A stretch of 64,000 bases of DNA from Candidatus Alistipes faecigallinarum (GCA_019115605.1 DXDG01000009.1:96862-160861), one strand, 5' to 3'; shown: positions 36,146 through 45,670, numbered from the stretch's first letter. Numbers and translations are program-made. The notes: generated from the letters alone by a model not told the origin.

Positions 36146-37351
36146 ATGACATCCATGCGATCGCTTTCTCACACCCTGCTCCTGTGCGTTTTCGCGCTGT
36201 CGGGCATCTCCTGCACCTCCTGCTCCGGGGAGAAGCATCCTTCGCCTCCCCATTATGAGCCCGAGCGCCCCGATCCGCTCACGGCCGAGCCCTATGCCTG
36301 GGAGGCATCCCGGCAGGAGGTTCCCGCCGTTACGGACCTGGTGCTGCTCTACGGCGGAGGACACCACCGCAGCCCCTATGCGTGGGATGCGGAGCGCCTC
36401 TCCGACTACGTTACCTATACCGATACGGACGGCAAGACGCACTGGCTCTTCGACGGCTTCCTGCTGCTCGAAATCATGGACCCGGCAGTCGGGGAGGGTG
36501 CCGGCGTGAAGTTCGCCAACGGCTATACCTACAACAACCAGCCGCTGCGTTCGGCAACGCGCGAGGACTGGCAGCGCCTGATCGACTACTGCTTTGCCGA
36601 GGATACGGGCATCGGCGCCCTGGAGCAGGTGGTTGCCGCGGCCGCCGCGACGCTCGGCGAGCCGGCCGTCAAGCGGCGTGTCGTCATCTCCATTCCCGAA
36701 CCGATCCGCTACCGCGATGTCGATTCAAAGGTAACGGAGTACTGGGGCAGCGTCGATGGCCGATCGCTCGACTTCGCGGATGCGAACGACCGGGTGCGTG
36801 CCTGCCAGTGGTTCATCGATACGGTGCGTGCCGAGTTCGACCGCCGCAACTACGCATATGTCGAGCTGGGCGGTTTCTACTGGCTGGCCGAGAAGGACTC
36901 GGATACGAGCAATATCATCGGAACCATAGCCGCTTATCTCGACGACCTGAACGAAAGCTTCAACTGGATTCCCTACTTCAACGCCGCCGGTGCCCGGCAA
37001 TGGAAATCCTACGGATTCCATTATGCCTACCTGCAGCCCAACTACTTCTTCAGCGAGTCGGTTCCCGAATCGCGACTCGATGAGGCGTGCGAGCTGGCTG
37101 CAGCCGCGGGCATGCAGCTCGAACTGGAGTTCGACGACAACGCGCTCAACAGCCGCGGCATGGCCTACCGGCTGCGGAACTACATGTCGGCTTTCCGCCG
37201 CCACGGCGTCTGGTCGGACAAGCGTCTGGCCTACTACCAGGGCAGCCAGTCGCTGCGGGTGCTGAAAAACTCCGCGGATCCGGCCGACAGGGAGCTCTAC
37301 CACGAGTTCTGCCGCTTCGTCGTAACCCGTCCGATCCGGACCGCACCATGA
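36146..37351 (+). CDS. DUF4855-family lipoprotein
   Basis: A 401-residue protein with a lipoprotein-type signal (Cys within GISCTSC near residues 23-26). One DUF4855 domain fills the rest: VTDLVLLYGGGHHR, HWLFDGFLLLEI, VVISIPEPI, YVELGGFYWLAEKD, FNWIPYFNAAGARQWKSYGFHYAYLQPNYFF and MQLELEFDDNA. These look like successive strands of a TIM barrel with acidic strand ends, so it is probably a glycosidase-like enzyme, but the activity is unknown to me. A paralogue with an additional C-terminal domain lies at 47136. Last gene before operator C. Confidence 0.82.
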   Translation: MTSMRSLSHTLLLCVFALSGISCTSCSGEKHPSPPHYEPERPDPLTAEPYAWEASRQEVPAVTDLVLLYGGGHHRSPYAWDAERLSDYVTYTDTDGKTHWLFDGFLLLEIMDPAVGEGAGVKFANGYTYNNQPLRSATREDWQRLIDYCFAEDTGIGALEQVVAAAAATLGEPAVKRRVVISIPEPIRYRDVDSKVTEYWGSVDGRSLDFADANDRVRACQWFIDTVRAEFDRRNYAYVELGGFYWLAEKDSDTSNIIGTIAAYLDDLNESFNWIPYFNAAGARQWKSYGFHYAYLQPNYFFSESVPESRLDEACELAAAAGMQLELEFDDNALNSRGMAYRLRNYMSAFRRHGVWSDKRLAYYQGSQSLRVLKNSADPADRELYHEFCRFVVTRPIRTAP

Positions 37352-37436
37352 ATCGCGCCGGGTGCGGCCGACAACCGGATGGCCGTACCCGGCAGGCGAT
37401 CCGACCCGTCATTTTGCGTCGCGCGGGCGACAACGA

Positions 37437-37464
37437 CGTTTTTTGAATGAGCCTTTGCGCTTTT
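37437..37464 (+). promoter_or_regulatory. Composite operator C, upstream of the transporter/nag operon
   Basis: CGTTTTTTGAA (37437-37447), 6 nt, then TTTGCGCTTTT (37454-37464). The halves are 21 bp apart and the site ends 27 nt before the -7-like box at 37492. Both halves are identical to those of operator B. Confidence 0.68.
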
Positions 37465-37491
37465 CAAGGTCGGAAACCGGACGAAAAACAC

Positions 37492-37499
37492 TACCTTTA
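37492..37499 (+). promoter_or_regulatory. -7-like element of the transporter/nag operon
   Basis: TACCTTTA is one base off TAnnTTTG, at exactly the position predicted from the spacing at the other three operators, and 28 nt before the ATG at 37528. Confidence 0.55.
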
Positions 37500-37527
37500 T
37501 TCACCGAAAGCAACCTTCAAACTACCT

Positions 37528-38859
37528 ATGACCAACCCCAACCCCTCATCCCGGCGCACCTACCTCATCTCTCTGGGCATTCTGGCCGGCATGTTCTTCA
37601 TCTTCGGCGCCGTTTCGTGGGTGAACTCCATCCTGATTCCCTACTTTAGGATCTGCTGCGAACTGACGCATTTCGAATCCTATTTCGTCTCCTTCGCCTT
37701 CTACATCGCCTATTTCATCATGGCGATTCCTTCGGGCATCCTGCTCAAGCGCGTAGGTTTCAAGCGGGGCATCATGTACGGCTTCATGCTTACGGCAATC
37801 GGAGCCTTCATCTTCGTCCCGGCGGCCCTTTCGCGTCAGTTCGAAGTCTTCCTGCTTGGTCTCTTCTCGATCGGTACGGGTCTGGCAATCCTGCAGACGG
37901 CAGCCAATCCCTATGTTACGATCATCGGCCCGATCGACAGCGCCGCGCAGCGCATGAGCATCATGGGCGTCTGCAACAAGACCGCCGGCATCATCGCGCC
38001 GCTGATTCTTGCCGCCCTGATCCTCAAGCCCGGAGACAGCGAACTCTTCGCGCAGATCGAATCCGGCGCACTCGATGCCGCGACGCAGAGCACCGTGCTC
38101 GACAGTCTGATCCGCCGGGTTATCGTGCCTTACAGCGTACTGGGTGTCCTGCTGCTGCTGGTAGGCATCGGCATCCGCTATTCGGTGCTTCCGGAGATCA
38201 ACACCGACGAGCAGAACGCCGCCCCGGCCGCTGAGGCCACCGAGCGCCGGAGCCTGTTCGACTATCCCTACCTGTGGCTCGGCGCCCTGGCGATCTTCTG
38301 CCAGGTCGGCGCGCAGGTCGTGGCCATCGACACGATCATCAACTACGCCGGCTCGATGGGCATCGGCGTCGTCGAGGCGAAGATCTTCCCTTCGATCACG
38401 CTGACCTGCACGATGCTCGGATTCCTCTCGGGTATCGTCCTCATCCCGAAGTACATGTCCCAGAAGCGGGCGCTGCTCGTCTGCGCCTCGCTGGGCCTGC
38501 TCTTTGCGCTGGGTGTCGTGCTGGCCGATTTCGAGGTTACGCTCTTCGGAATCCGGGCCAACGCCTCGATCTTCTTCCTCAATCTGCTGGGCCTTCCCAA
38601 CGCCCTGATCTATGCGGGCGTCTGGCCGCTGGCAATCCGGGGCCTGGGCCGCTATACGAAACTCGGCTCCTCGCTGCTCATCATGGGACTCTGCGGCAAT
38701 GCCATCCTGCCGCTCCTCTATGGCTTCGTTGCCCAGCACTGGGGCATGCGAACCGGCTACTGGGTACTCATTCCCTGCTTCCTCTACCTGCTCTTCTTCG
38801 CCCTGAAGGGATACAGGATCGAACACTGGCCCTGGCAACGGGCAAAATACCGCGCATGA
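37528..38859 (+). CDS. MFS sugar transporter (FucP/GluP/NagP type)
   Basis: A 443-residue inner-membrane proton symporter with twelve predicted membrane segments. Characteristic pieces are LAGMFFIFGAVSWVNSILIPYF, the loop LLKRVGFKRGIM, LQTAANPYVTIIGP, MSIMGVCNKTAGIIAP and a second-half DTIINYAGSMGIGV. Members carry fucose, glucose/galactose or GlcNAc. With nagA directly after it (1-nt gap), GlcNAc or a GlcNAc-containing sugar is the likely cargo (NagP-like). The ATG at 37528 follows the promoter; the longer frame from 37447 would overlap operator C. Confidence 0.92.
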   Translation: MTNPNPSSRRTYLISLGILAGMFFIFGAVSWVNSILIPYFRICCELTHFESYFVSFAFYIAYFIMAIPSGILLKRVGFKRGIMYGFMLTAIGAFIFVPAALSRQFEVFLLGLFSIGTGLAILQTAANPYVTIIGPIDSAAQRMSIMGVCNKTAGIIAPLILAALILKPGDSELFAQIESGALDAATQSTVLDSLIRRVIVPYSVLGVLLLLVGIGIRYSVLPEINTDEQNAAPAAEATERRSLFDYPYLWLGALAIFCQVGAQVVAIDTIINYAGSMGIGVVEAKIFPSITLTCTMLGFLSGIVLIPKYMSQKRALLVCASLGLLFALGVVLADFEVTLFGIRANASIFFLNLLGLPNALIYAGVWPLAIRGLGRYTKLGSSLLIMGLCGNAILPLLYGFVAQHWGMRTGYWVLIPCFLYLLFFALKGYRIEHWPWQRAKYRA

Positions 38860-38860
38860 T

Positions 38861-40048
38861 ATGGAACGCCTGATTCTGACGAATGGAAATGTGATCCGCC
38901 CGACGCGGATCGAACCCCGCATGGCAGTTGTCTGCCGCGATGGCCGCATCGAACGGATCCTGCCCACAGATGCGGTTACCCCCGAGGCGGGCGACCGGGT
39001 CATCGATGCACGGGGAGGGTATATCGCCCCCGGATTTATCGACATGCATGTGCATGGCGGCGGCGGTCATGACTTCATGGACGGCACGGTCGAGGCCTTT
39101 CTCGGTGCCGCCGAAACCCACGCGCGCTACGGCACGACGGCGCTCATTCCCACGACGCTGACCTGCACCGACGAGGAGCTCTACCGTGTTTTTGAAGTAT
39201 TCCGCGAGGCCGACCGACGCAACGAGCACGGTGCCAAACTGTTGGGACTGCATCTGGAGGGGCCCTATTTCTCGCCTCGGCAGAGCGGAGCCCAGGACCC
39301 GCACTACCTGAAGACGCCCCGCCGCGAGGAGTACGAGGCGATTCTCGATGCGGCGCCCGAGATCATCCGCTGGAGCGTCGCGCCCGAACTGGACGGCGCC
39401 CTTGAGATGGGCCGCGAGCTGCGCCGCCGGGGCGTGCTGGCCTCCGTGGCGCATACCGATGCCGTCTATGACGAGGTGGCCCGGGCCTACGAGGCGGGCT
39501 ACACCCACATGACGCACCTCTATTCGGCCATGTCGTCCGTCACGCGGCGCAACGCCCACCGCTATGCCGGGGCCGTCGAGGCGGCCTATCTGATCGACGC
39601 GATTACCGTGGAGATCATCGCCGACGGCGTGCATCTTCCCGAGGCGCTGCTGCGCTTCGTCTACAAGTTCAAGGGCGCGGACCGCACGGCACTCTGCACC
39701 GATGCCATGCGCGGCGCGGGCATGCCCGACGGCGAGTCAATCCTCGGCAGCCTGCGCAACGGACAGCGCGTGGTGATCGAGGAGGGCGTGGCCAAGCTGC
39801 CCGACCGCTCGGCCTTTGCCGGCAGCGTTGCCACGACCGACCGTCTGGTGCGGACGATGATCCGGGTGGCCGGTGTGCCGCTTGTCGAGGCCGTGCGGAT
39901 GATGTCGCTCACGCCGGCGCGGATTCTCGGCATCGAGGCCCGCAAAGGCTCGCTCGACGAGGGCAAGGATGCCGATATCGTCGTTTTCGATTCGCAGATT
40001 CATGTAGCAACCACAATATCCGAAGGCCATGTGCTCTATACCGAATAA
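38861..40048 (+). CDS. nagA: N-acetylglucosamine-6-phosphate deacetylase
   Basis: A 395-residue amidohydrolase that turns GlcNAc-6-P into glucosamine-6-P and acetate. Metal and substrate motifs are APGFIDMHVHGGGGHDFMDG, LGLHLEGPYF (Glu), ASVAHTDAVYDE (His), MTHLYSAM (His) and LCTDAMRGAG (catalytic Asp). The C-terminal SLDEGKDADIVVFD is standard. Follows the transporter after one base and overlaps nagB by 20 nt. It ties the locus to GlcNAc use. A GlcNAc kinase was not found in the window. Confidence 0.95.
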   Translation: MERLILTNGNVIRPTRIEPRMAVVCRDGRIERILPTDAVTPEAGDRVIDARGGYIAPGFIDMHVHGGGGHDFMDGTVEAFLGAAETHARYGTTALIPTTLTCTDEELYRVFEVFREADRRNEHGAKLLGLHLEGPYFSPRQSGAQDPHYLKTPRREEYEAILDAAPEIIRWSVAPELDGALEMGRELRRRGVLASVAHTDAVYDEVARAYEAGYTHMTHLYSAMSSVTRRNAHRYAGAVEAAYLIDAITVEIIADGVHLPEALLRFVYKFKGADRTALCTDAMRGAGMPDGESILGSLRNGQRVVIEEGVAKLPDRSAFAGSVATTDRLVRTMIRVAGVPLVEAVRMMSLTPARILGIEARKGSLDEGKDADIVVFDSQIHVATTISEGHVLYTE

Positions 40049-40823
40049 TTGCCGGGAATTTCGCCGGGATCTTCTGAACGTCAAAGTATTCCCCACAACC
40101 CGGGAGATGGGTCGTGCCGCAGCCGAAGCGGTCGCCGCCAAGATCGCCGAGCTGCTCGGGGAACAGGAGGAGGTCAACATGATCTTCGCCGCGGCTCCCT
40201 CGCAGGAGGCCTTTCTGGAGAGCCTGATCGCCGACCGCCGGATCGACTGGTCGCGGATCAACGCGTTCCATATGGATGAATACATCGGGCTGGATGCGAC
40301 GGCGCCGCAGAGTTTCGCCCGCTTCCTGCGCGAGCGGATCTTCGACCGCGTGCCCTTCCGGTCGGTGCACTGCCTCAATGGCAAGGCTGCTGATCAGGAG
40401 GCCGAATGCGCCCGCTATGCCGCCCTGCTGGAGCGCTATCCGACCGACATTGTCTGCATGGGCATCGGCGAGAACGGACATATCGCCTTCAACGACCCCG
40501 ATGTGGCGGATTTCAACGACCCGAAGCTGGTCAAGGTCGTGGCGCTCGATCCCGTCTGCCGCCAGCAGCAGGTCAATGAAAAGTGCTTCGAACGGCTCGA
40601 CCTGGTACCCGCCGAGGCGCTGACACTGACGATTCCCGCGCTGCTGCGGGGCCGGTGGCTCTTCTGCATCGTGCCCTTCGCCAGCAAGGCCGAGGCGGTC
40701 TGCCATACGGTCTGCGGGGCCATCTCGGAACGCTGCCCGGCGAGCATCCTGCGCCGCGAGGAGCATGCGCAACTCTTTTTGACGGAAGAGAGCGCCCGGC
40801 TGCTTCCCGCCGACTGCCGATGA
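40029..40823 (+). CDS. nagB: Glucosamine-6-phosphate deaminase
   Basis: A 264-residue isomerase/deaminase making fructose-6-P and ammonia from glucosamine-6-P. AFHMDEYIGL carries the base Asp and GIGENGHIAFNDP the catalytic His region; VCRQQQVNEKCF is the usual substrate loop. It overlaps nagA by 20 nt, so the two are translationally coupled. Together with nagA it feeds GlcNAc into glycolysis. Length is normal (about 265). Confidence 0.95.
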   Translation: MCSIPNNCREFRRDLLNVKVFPTTREMGRAAAEAVAAKIAELLGEQEEVNMIFAAAPSQEAFLESLIADRRIDWSRINAFHMDEYIGLDATAPQSFARFLRERIFDRVPFRSVHCLNGKAADQEAECARYAALLERYPTDIVCMGIGENGHIAFNDPDVADFNDPKLVKVVALDPVCRQQQVNEKCFERLDLVPAEALTLTIPALLRGRWLFCIVPFASKAEAVCHTVCGAISERCPASILRREEHAQLFLTEESARLLPADCR

Positions 40824-40848
40824 TTATGAACCGATTAAAACTGCACCC

Positions 40849-41856
40849 ATGAAAAAACTGATTATCACCATCGTCTGCCTCCTCTCCGCGCTCTTCACCG
40901 TACGGGCCCAGGAGGTGATCCGTATCGGCATCATCGGTCTCGATACGTCGCATTCCACCGCCTTTACCGAACTGCTCAACGGCACGTCGGACGATCCGCT
41001 TGTCCGCGAATTCGAAGTCGTGGCCGCCTATCCCTATGGATCGACGACGATTCCCACGAGCCGCGACCGCATTCCGGGTTATATCGAGACCGTCCGAAAA
41101 TTCGGCGTGGAGATCACCTCTTCGATCGCCGAGCTGCTCGACAAGGTCGATTGCGTGCTGCTCGAAACGAACGACGGACGCATGCATCTCGAACAGGCTG
41201 TCGAGGTCTTCCGTTCGGGGAAGATCTGCTACATCGACAAGCCGCTGGGTGCGACGCTGGGCGAGGCGATCGCCATCTACGAGATGGCCGACCGCTACGG
41301 TGCGAGCGTCTTCACCTCCTCGGCACTGCGCTACTCGCCGCAGAATGCCGCCCTGCGCCGCGGGGAGTTCGGCAAGATTCTCGGCGCCGACTGCTATTCA
41401 CCTCATACCGTGGAGCCTACGCATCCTGACTTCGGGTTTTACGGCATCCATGGCGTCGAGACGCTCTACACGTTGATGGGCACGGGTTGCGAGGCCGTGA
41501 GCCGCATCCATTCGCCGATGGGCGACATCGTTTCGGGTCGCTGGAACGACGGACGCCTCGGCACGTTCCGCGCCGTGGTCAAGGGTCCGGCCGTTTATGG
41601 CGGCACGGCCTTTACGGAGAAGGGCACCGTCGCAGCCGGAGGATATGCCGGTTACAAGGTGCTGCTCGACGAGATCCTGCGTTACTTCAAGAGCGGCGTA
41701 AGCCCCATCTCGAAGGAGGAGACCCTCGAAATCTTCACCTTCATGAAGGCCTCGAACATGAGCCTCGAACGCGACGGCCGCGAGGTTACGATGGAGGAGG
41801 CCTATGCCGAGGGTGAGAAGGAGGCGCGCAAGCTCCTCAAGGCTTACGACAAATAA
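40849..41856 (+). CDS. Exported Gfo/Idh/MocA-family protein, degenerate NAD motif
   Basis: A 335-residue protein with a Sec signal peptide (about 1-20, ending in VRAQ). Strand one reads IRIGIIGLDTSHST, so the GxGxxG dinucleotide loop has become GLDTSH. The usual EKP is IDKPLG. The rest follows the family (VDCVLLETNDGRMHLEQAV, GIHGVETLYTLMG). Loss of the Rossmann signature together with Sec export suggests it either binds its cofactor differently or works without exchangeable NAD. It lies 25 nt after nagB and 20 nt before the next family member. Confidence 0.82.
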   Translation: MKKLIITIVCLLSALFTVRAQEVIRIGIIGLDTSHSTAFTELLNGTSDDPLVREFEVVAAYPYGSTTIPTSRDRIPGYIETVRKFGVEITSSIAELLDKVDCVLLETNDGRMHLEQAVEVFRSGKICYIDKPLGATLGEAIAIYEMADRYGASVFTSSALRYSPQNAALRRGEFGKILGADCYSPHTVEPTHPDFGFYGIHGVETLYTLMGTGCEAVSRIHSPMGDIVSGRWNDGRLGTFRAVVKGPAVYGGTAFTEKGTVAAGGYAGYKVLLDEILRYFKSGVSPISKEETLEIFTFMKASNMSLERDGREVTMEEAYAEGEKEARKLLKAYDK

Positions 41857-41876
41857 ACGAAAATAACCGCCGACAA

Positions 41877-43262
41877 ATGAACCGTTTCAAACCGTTTATG
41901 CACCTGCTTGCCGCCGTGCCGCTGCTCTGTGCCTCGTGTTCGGAACCCGCGGAGCGGCCGCTGCGCCTGGTGGTGCTCGATCCCGGGCATTTCCATGCGA
42001 GCCTCCTGCAGAAGAATGCCCTTGCCGAGCTTTCGGATACGGTCCGCGTCTATGCGCCCGAGGGCGCCGAAGTGGAGCAGTATCTGGCGGCCGTGGCCTC
42101 CTACAACGAGCGGGCGGAAGAGCCTACCGCCTGGCAGGAGGTGGTCTATACCGGCCCCGACTACCTCGAACGGATGATCGGCGACCGCGCGGGCGACCTG
42201 GTCGTTCTGGCCGGAAACAACCGAAAGAAAACCAACTATATACTTGAGTCGGTGAAAGCCGGTTATCATGTCCTTTCGGACAAGCCGCTGGCTATCTGCC
42301 GCGAAGACTTCGACCTGCTGCGCGAGGCCTATGCCGAGGCCCGCAACCACGACGTATGGATCTGCGATCTGATGACCGAACGCTACGATGCGCTCAACAT
42401 CCTGACCCGCGAGCTGATGCACGACCCGGACCTGTTCGGGGAGCTGCTCCCGGGAACGGCTGATAATCCTTCGATTGCGATGCGCAGCATCCACCACTTC
42501 TTCAAGTCGGTGTCGGGGCAGCCGCTCATCCGTCCGGCCTGGTATTACGACGTGGAGCAGCAGGGCGAAGGAATCGCCGATGTTACGACCCATCTGATCG
42601 ATCTGGTCTTCTGGCAGTGTTTCCCCGAGATTCCGGTCCATTACGAGTCGGATGTCGAGGTGCTCTCCGCGAGCCACTGGCCGACGGCCGTGCAGCCGGA
42701 GGACTTCCGCCTCTCGACGGGCACGGAACCCTTCCCGCCCTATCTGGAGAAGTACCTTCGCGACGGCGTACTCGAGGTGATGGCCAACGGCCGGATGCTC
42801 TTCCGGGTAAAGGGGGTGCATGTCGGCATGGAGGTGATCTGGAACTGGAGTTCGCCGAACGGCGAGGATGCCTTCTCGGCCGTGATGCGCGGCAGCCGGG
42901 CTGCGATCGAGGTCGTGCAGGACGAAACGACGGGAAATGTCAAGTCGCTCTTTGTGCGGGCGGCCGAAGGGGTCGATCCCGCGCAGACGGAGGCGGCACT
43001 GCAGCGGCGTGTTGCCGTCCTGCGGGCGGAGTATCCCGAGCTGCGGGTTGTGAAGACCGGGTCGCCGGGGCTTTTCCTGGTGGATCTGCCCGTTGCGGAG
43101 CGCCCGGGACACGAGGTGCATTTCGGCATGGTGGCCGAACGCTTCCTCCGGAGCATCCGTTCGGGCGGAATGCCTGCCTGGGAGGAGGCCAATACGCTGG
43201 CGAAATACTACATCACGACGACGGCCGTGGAACTGGCCCGCACGGCGCCGTCGGAGGAATAG
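41877..43262 (+). CDS. Lipoprotein Gfo/Idh/MocA-like oxidoreductase, degenerate NAD motif
   Basis: A 461-residue protein with a lipoprotein signal (PLLCASC, Cys near 21). The first strand is LRLVVLDPGHFHASLLQK, which lacks the GxGxxG loop. The EKP motif is LSDKPLA. The C-terminal half (about 200-450) matches the putative-oxidoreductase C-terminal type found in Bacteroidota glycan loci, including GIADVTTHLIDLVFWQ. Reaction unknown. Second of four family members in the locus, and with the previous one the pair that is Sec-exported and lacks the standard NAD loop. Confidence 0.8.
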   Translation: MNRFKPFMHLLAAVPLLCASCSEPAERPLRLVVLDPGHFHASLLQKNALAELSDTVRVYAPEGAEVEQYLAAVASYNERAEEPTAWQEVVYTGPDYLERMIGDRAGDLVVLAGNNRKKTNYILESVKAGYHVLSDKPLAICREDFDLLREAYAEARNHDVWICDLMTERYDALNILTRELMHDPDLFGELLPGTADNPSIAMRSIHHFFKSVSGQPLIRPAWYYDVEQQGEGIADVTTHLIDLVFWQCFPEIPVHYESDVEVLSASHWPTAVQPEDFRLSTGTEPFPPYLEKYLRDGVLEVMANGRMLFRVKGVHVGMEVIWNWSSPNGEDAFSAVMRGSRAAIEVVQDETTGNVKSLFVRAAEGVDPAQTEAALQRRVAVLRAEYPELRVVKTGSPGLFLVDLPVAERPGHEVHFGMVAERFLRSIRSGGMPAWEEANTLAKYYITTTAVELARTAPSEE

Positions 43263-43284
43263 GAGAGGGGCCTATGGAGGGCAG

Positions 43285-44121
43285 ATGCTGACAACCGAGA
43301 GGGAGTACTATGCGGAAGAGGCGCTCTTCCACGGTTTCGTACCGCGTGTCATGGGCACGCGGTTCGATCTGTTGATTGCGGGTATCGATTCGCCGCGGGC
43401 GGATGCCCTCTGGGAACGTACGGCGGCCCTTCTGGAGCATCTGAACCGGGTGTTCGACCGCTTCGATCCCGCAAGCGAAGTGGCTCGGGTGAATGCCTCG
43501 GCCGCACGGACCCCCGTAGCGGTCGGACCCGAACTGGGGGAGGCGCTGCAGCTCTGCCGTGCCTACTGCGAGCGGACCGAAGGGTTGTTCGACATCACGC
43601 TCCGGGACTTCGCGCGCGTTCGTCTCGACACGGCGGCGGGGGAGACCCTCGTTCGCTTCGAGGGGGAGGACCTGTCGCTCGACTTCGGCGGCTTTGCCAA
43701 GGGCTACGCGCTGAAGAAGCTCGACGCGCTGCTGCGCGAGGCGGGTATCGGCTCGGCTTTCGTCGATTTCGGCAACAGCTCCATTCTGGGCATCGGCCGT
43801 CATCCCTACGGGCCGTGCTGGCGCGTGAGCCTGCCCGATCCCGCAACGGGAGCGGCGCTGGCGGAGTTCGATCTCGAAGACCGCGCCCTCTCCGTATCGG
43901 GCAATACGACGGCCCATACGGAGCATATCGTCGATCCGCGCAGCGGCCTTCGCAACGCCTCGCGGATGATGGCGGCCGTCACGGCAGCCGATCCGCTCGA
44001 CGCCGAAGTGGTGAGCACCGCATGGATGATCGCCGACGAGGAACAGAAAAGACGCATCGCCCGGAATTTCGAAGGGCTGGATGCCTGCACATATACCTTG
44101 CATCATGGACAGGAACAATGA
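43285..44121 (+). CDS. ApbE-like FAD:protein FMN transferase
   Basis: A 278-residue protein of the family that transfers FMN from FAD to a Thr/Ser of a target flavoprotein using Mg2+. Recognisable parts are MGTRFDLLI, DPASEVARVN, LDFGGFAKGYALKKLD, SVSGNTTAHTEHIVDPRSG and the C-terminal DAEVVSTAWM. Two positions are unusual: the common NAGGD is DFGNSS (161-166), and the metal-ligand Asp of the ADALSTA-type motif is Glu241. There is no signal peptide or lipobox, so it is predicted to be cytoplasmic, unlike most ApbE proteins. No protein in the window has an obvious FMN-acceptor motif. It overlaps the next gene by 17 nt. Confidence 0.82.
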   Translation: MLTTEREYYAEEALFHGFVPRVMGTRFDLLIAGIDSPRADALWERTAALLEHLNRVFDRFDPASEVARVNASAARTPVAVGPELGEALQLCRAYCERTEGLFDITLRDFARVRLDTAAGETLVRFEGEDLSLDFGGFAKGYALKKLDALLREAGIGSAFVDFGNSSILGIGRHPYGPCWRVSLPDPATGAALAEFDLEDRALSVSGNTTAHTEHIVDPRSGLRNASRMMAAVTAADPLDAEVVSTAWMIADEEQKRRIARNFEGLDACTYTLHHGQEQ

Positions 44122-45427
44122 AACGGCGGAGATGAGCCGCCGGGATTTTCTGAAAAATATGGGACAGCTGGCCGGTGGCACGACGCTGCTGGCCGCGACG
44201 CCGTGGATGACGTTCTGCACCCCCGAGAAGCGTCGAGAGGTTGCGGGCGAACGGGCCCGTGTGGCGCTGATCGGAACGGGGTCGCGCGGCCAGTACCACA
44301 TCCACAATCTGCGGGAGATTTCCCACGCCGAGGTGGTCGCCCTGTGTGACGACTACGAACCCAACCTGCGGGCGGCGCAGCAGTTGTGTCCCGAAGCGAA
44401 GGGTTACACGGATTACCGCCGTCTGCTCGACGACCCTTCGATCGACGGTGTCATTATCGCCACGCCGCTCAACTGGCATGCGCGGATGACGCTCGACGCG
44501 CTGGCCGCGGGCAAGCATGTCTTCTGCGAAAAGGCGATGGCCCGGACGCTCGACGAGTGCCGGGCGATCTACGACGCTTATCAGCGTACGGACCGGGCGC
44601 TCTATTTCTGCATGCAGCGCATGTATGACGAAAAGTACATCCGGGGCATGGAACTGATCCATTCGGGACTGATCGGCGATGTGGTCGGCATGCGCTGCCA
44701 CTGGTTCCGCAATGCCGACTGGCGGCGGCCGGTGCCGTCGCCCGGACTGGAGCGGCGGATCAACTGGCGTCTCTACCGGGAGAGCTCGGGCGGACTGATG
44801 ACCGAGCTGGCCTGCCACCAGCTGGAGGTCTGCAACTGGGCGGCGGAGCGCATGCCCGAGGAGATCATGGGCATGGGCGACATCGTCCACTGGAAGGACG
44901 GGCGTGAGGTCTACGACAGCGTGAATGTCATCTACCGCTATGCCGACGGCCGCAAGATCTGCTACGAATCGCTCATCTCGAACAAGTTCAACGGCATGGA
45001 GGATCAGATCCTCGGCAGCCGCGGCACGATGGAGCTGGCCAAGGGTGTCTACTACCTCGAGGAGGATCATACGGCATCGGGCATCCGGCAGCTGATCGGG
45101 CAGTTGAAGGAGCGCGCCTTTGCGGCCATTCCGGCCGCGGGCCCCAGCTGGCGGCCCGAGACGCGTGTCGAGTACCCGCCGCATCCGATCATCGAAGGTG
45201 CGATCCATGTGAACGGCGGCCAGAGCATGATCGGGGCCGACAAGGACGGCTCGGACGTGATCCTCTCGGCCTTCTGCCACTCCTGCATTACGGGCGAGAA
45301 GGCCCCGAACGTTGTCGAGGAGGCCTATTGCTCGACGGTGCTCTGCCTGCTGGGCAACCAGGCCATGGAGGAGCAGCGGACGATCCGCTTCCCCGAGCAG
45401 TACCGGATTCCCTACATGAAGTTTTAG
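44105..45427 (+). CDS. Tat-exported Gfo/Idh/MocA-family oxidoreductase
   Basis: A 440-residue protein with a twin-arginine signal, MSRRDFLKNMGQLAGG. The NAD loop is intact: VALIGTGSRGQYH. The catalytic-lysine motif is CEKAMA. Later segments are GVIIATPLNWHARMTLDALAAGKH and SGGLMTELACHQLEV. Starts at 44105 (17-nt overlap with the ApbE gene) or 44132 are both possible. Tat export would carry the folded protein with its bound nucleotide to the periplasm. Substrate unknown; C3 oxidation of sugars is one known activity of this superfamily. The small membrane protein follows after 3 nt. Confidence 0.88.
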   Translation: MDRNNETAEMSRRDFLKNMGQLAGGTTLLAATPWMTFCTPEKRREVAGERARVALIGTGSRGQYHIHNLREISHAEVVALCDDYEPNLRAAQQLCPEAKGYTDYRRLLDDPSIDGVIIATPLNWHARMTLDALAAGKHVFCEKAMARTLDECRAIYDAYQRTDRALYFCMQRMYDEKYIRGMELIHSGLIGDVVGMRCHWFRNADWRRPVPSPGLERRINWRLYRESSGGLMTELACHQLEVCNWAAERMPEEIMGMGDIVHWKDGREVYDSVNVIYRYADGRKICYESLISNKFNGMEDQILGSRGTMELAKGVYYLEEDHTASGIRQLIGQLKERAFAAIPAAGPSWRPETRVEYPPHPIIEGAIHVNGGQSMIGADKDGSDVILSAFCHSCITGEKAPNVVEEAYCSTVLCLLGNQAMEEQRTIRFPEQYRIPYMKF

Positions 45428-45430
45428 ACC

Positions 45431-45670
45431 ATGAAAGATATCGTTATCTCCGCACGCCGCATCCGCCGCGAAGCGCTCTTCGCCGCTGCGGCCCTCCTCA
45501 TCGCCTTTGCGGCGAATATCTATGCCGTCGTGCATTTTGACCGTCCGTGGTACGAGCTTTTCACACAGCTGGGCTACGTCGTCGTGATGGCCGTGATGAT
45601 CTATCTGCTGCTGTGGATTCCGCGGCTGCTGGTGGCGCTCGTTATGCGCATGGTGCGCCGCCGTGCATGA
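45431..45670 (+). CDS. Small two-span membrane protein of unknown function
   Basis: A 79-residue protein with two hydrophobic segments (about 17-36 and 46-68), a basic N-terminus (SARRIRREAL) and a basic C-terminus (MRMVRRRA). FDRPWYELFTQLGY joins the segments. It is 3 nt after the oxidoreductase gene and is the last gene before operator D. Similar small proteins occur next to Gfo/Idh/MocA genes in other Bacteroidota as far as I recall. The role is unknown. Confidence 0.75.
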   Translation: MKDIVISARRIRREALFAAAALLIAFAANIYAVVHFDRPWYELFTQLGYVVVMAVMIYLLLWIPRLLVALVMRMVRRRA

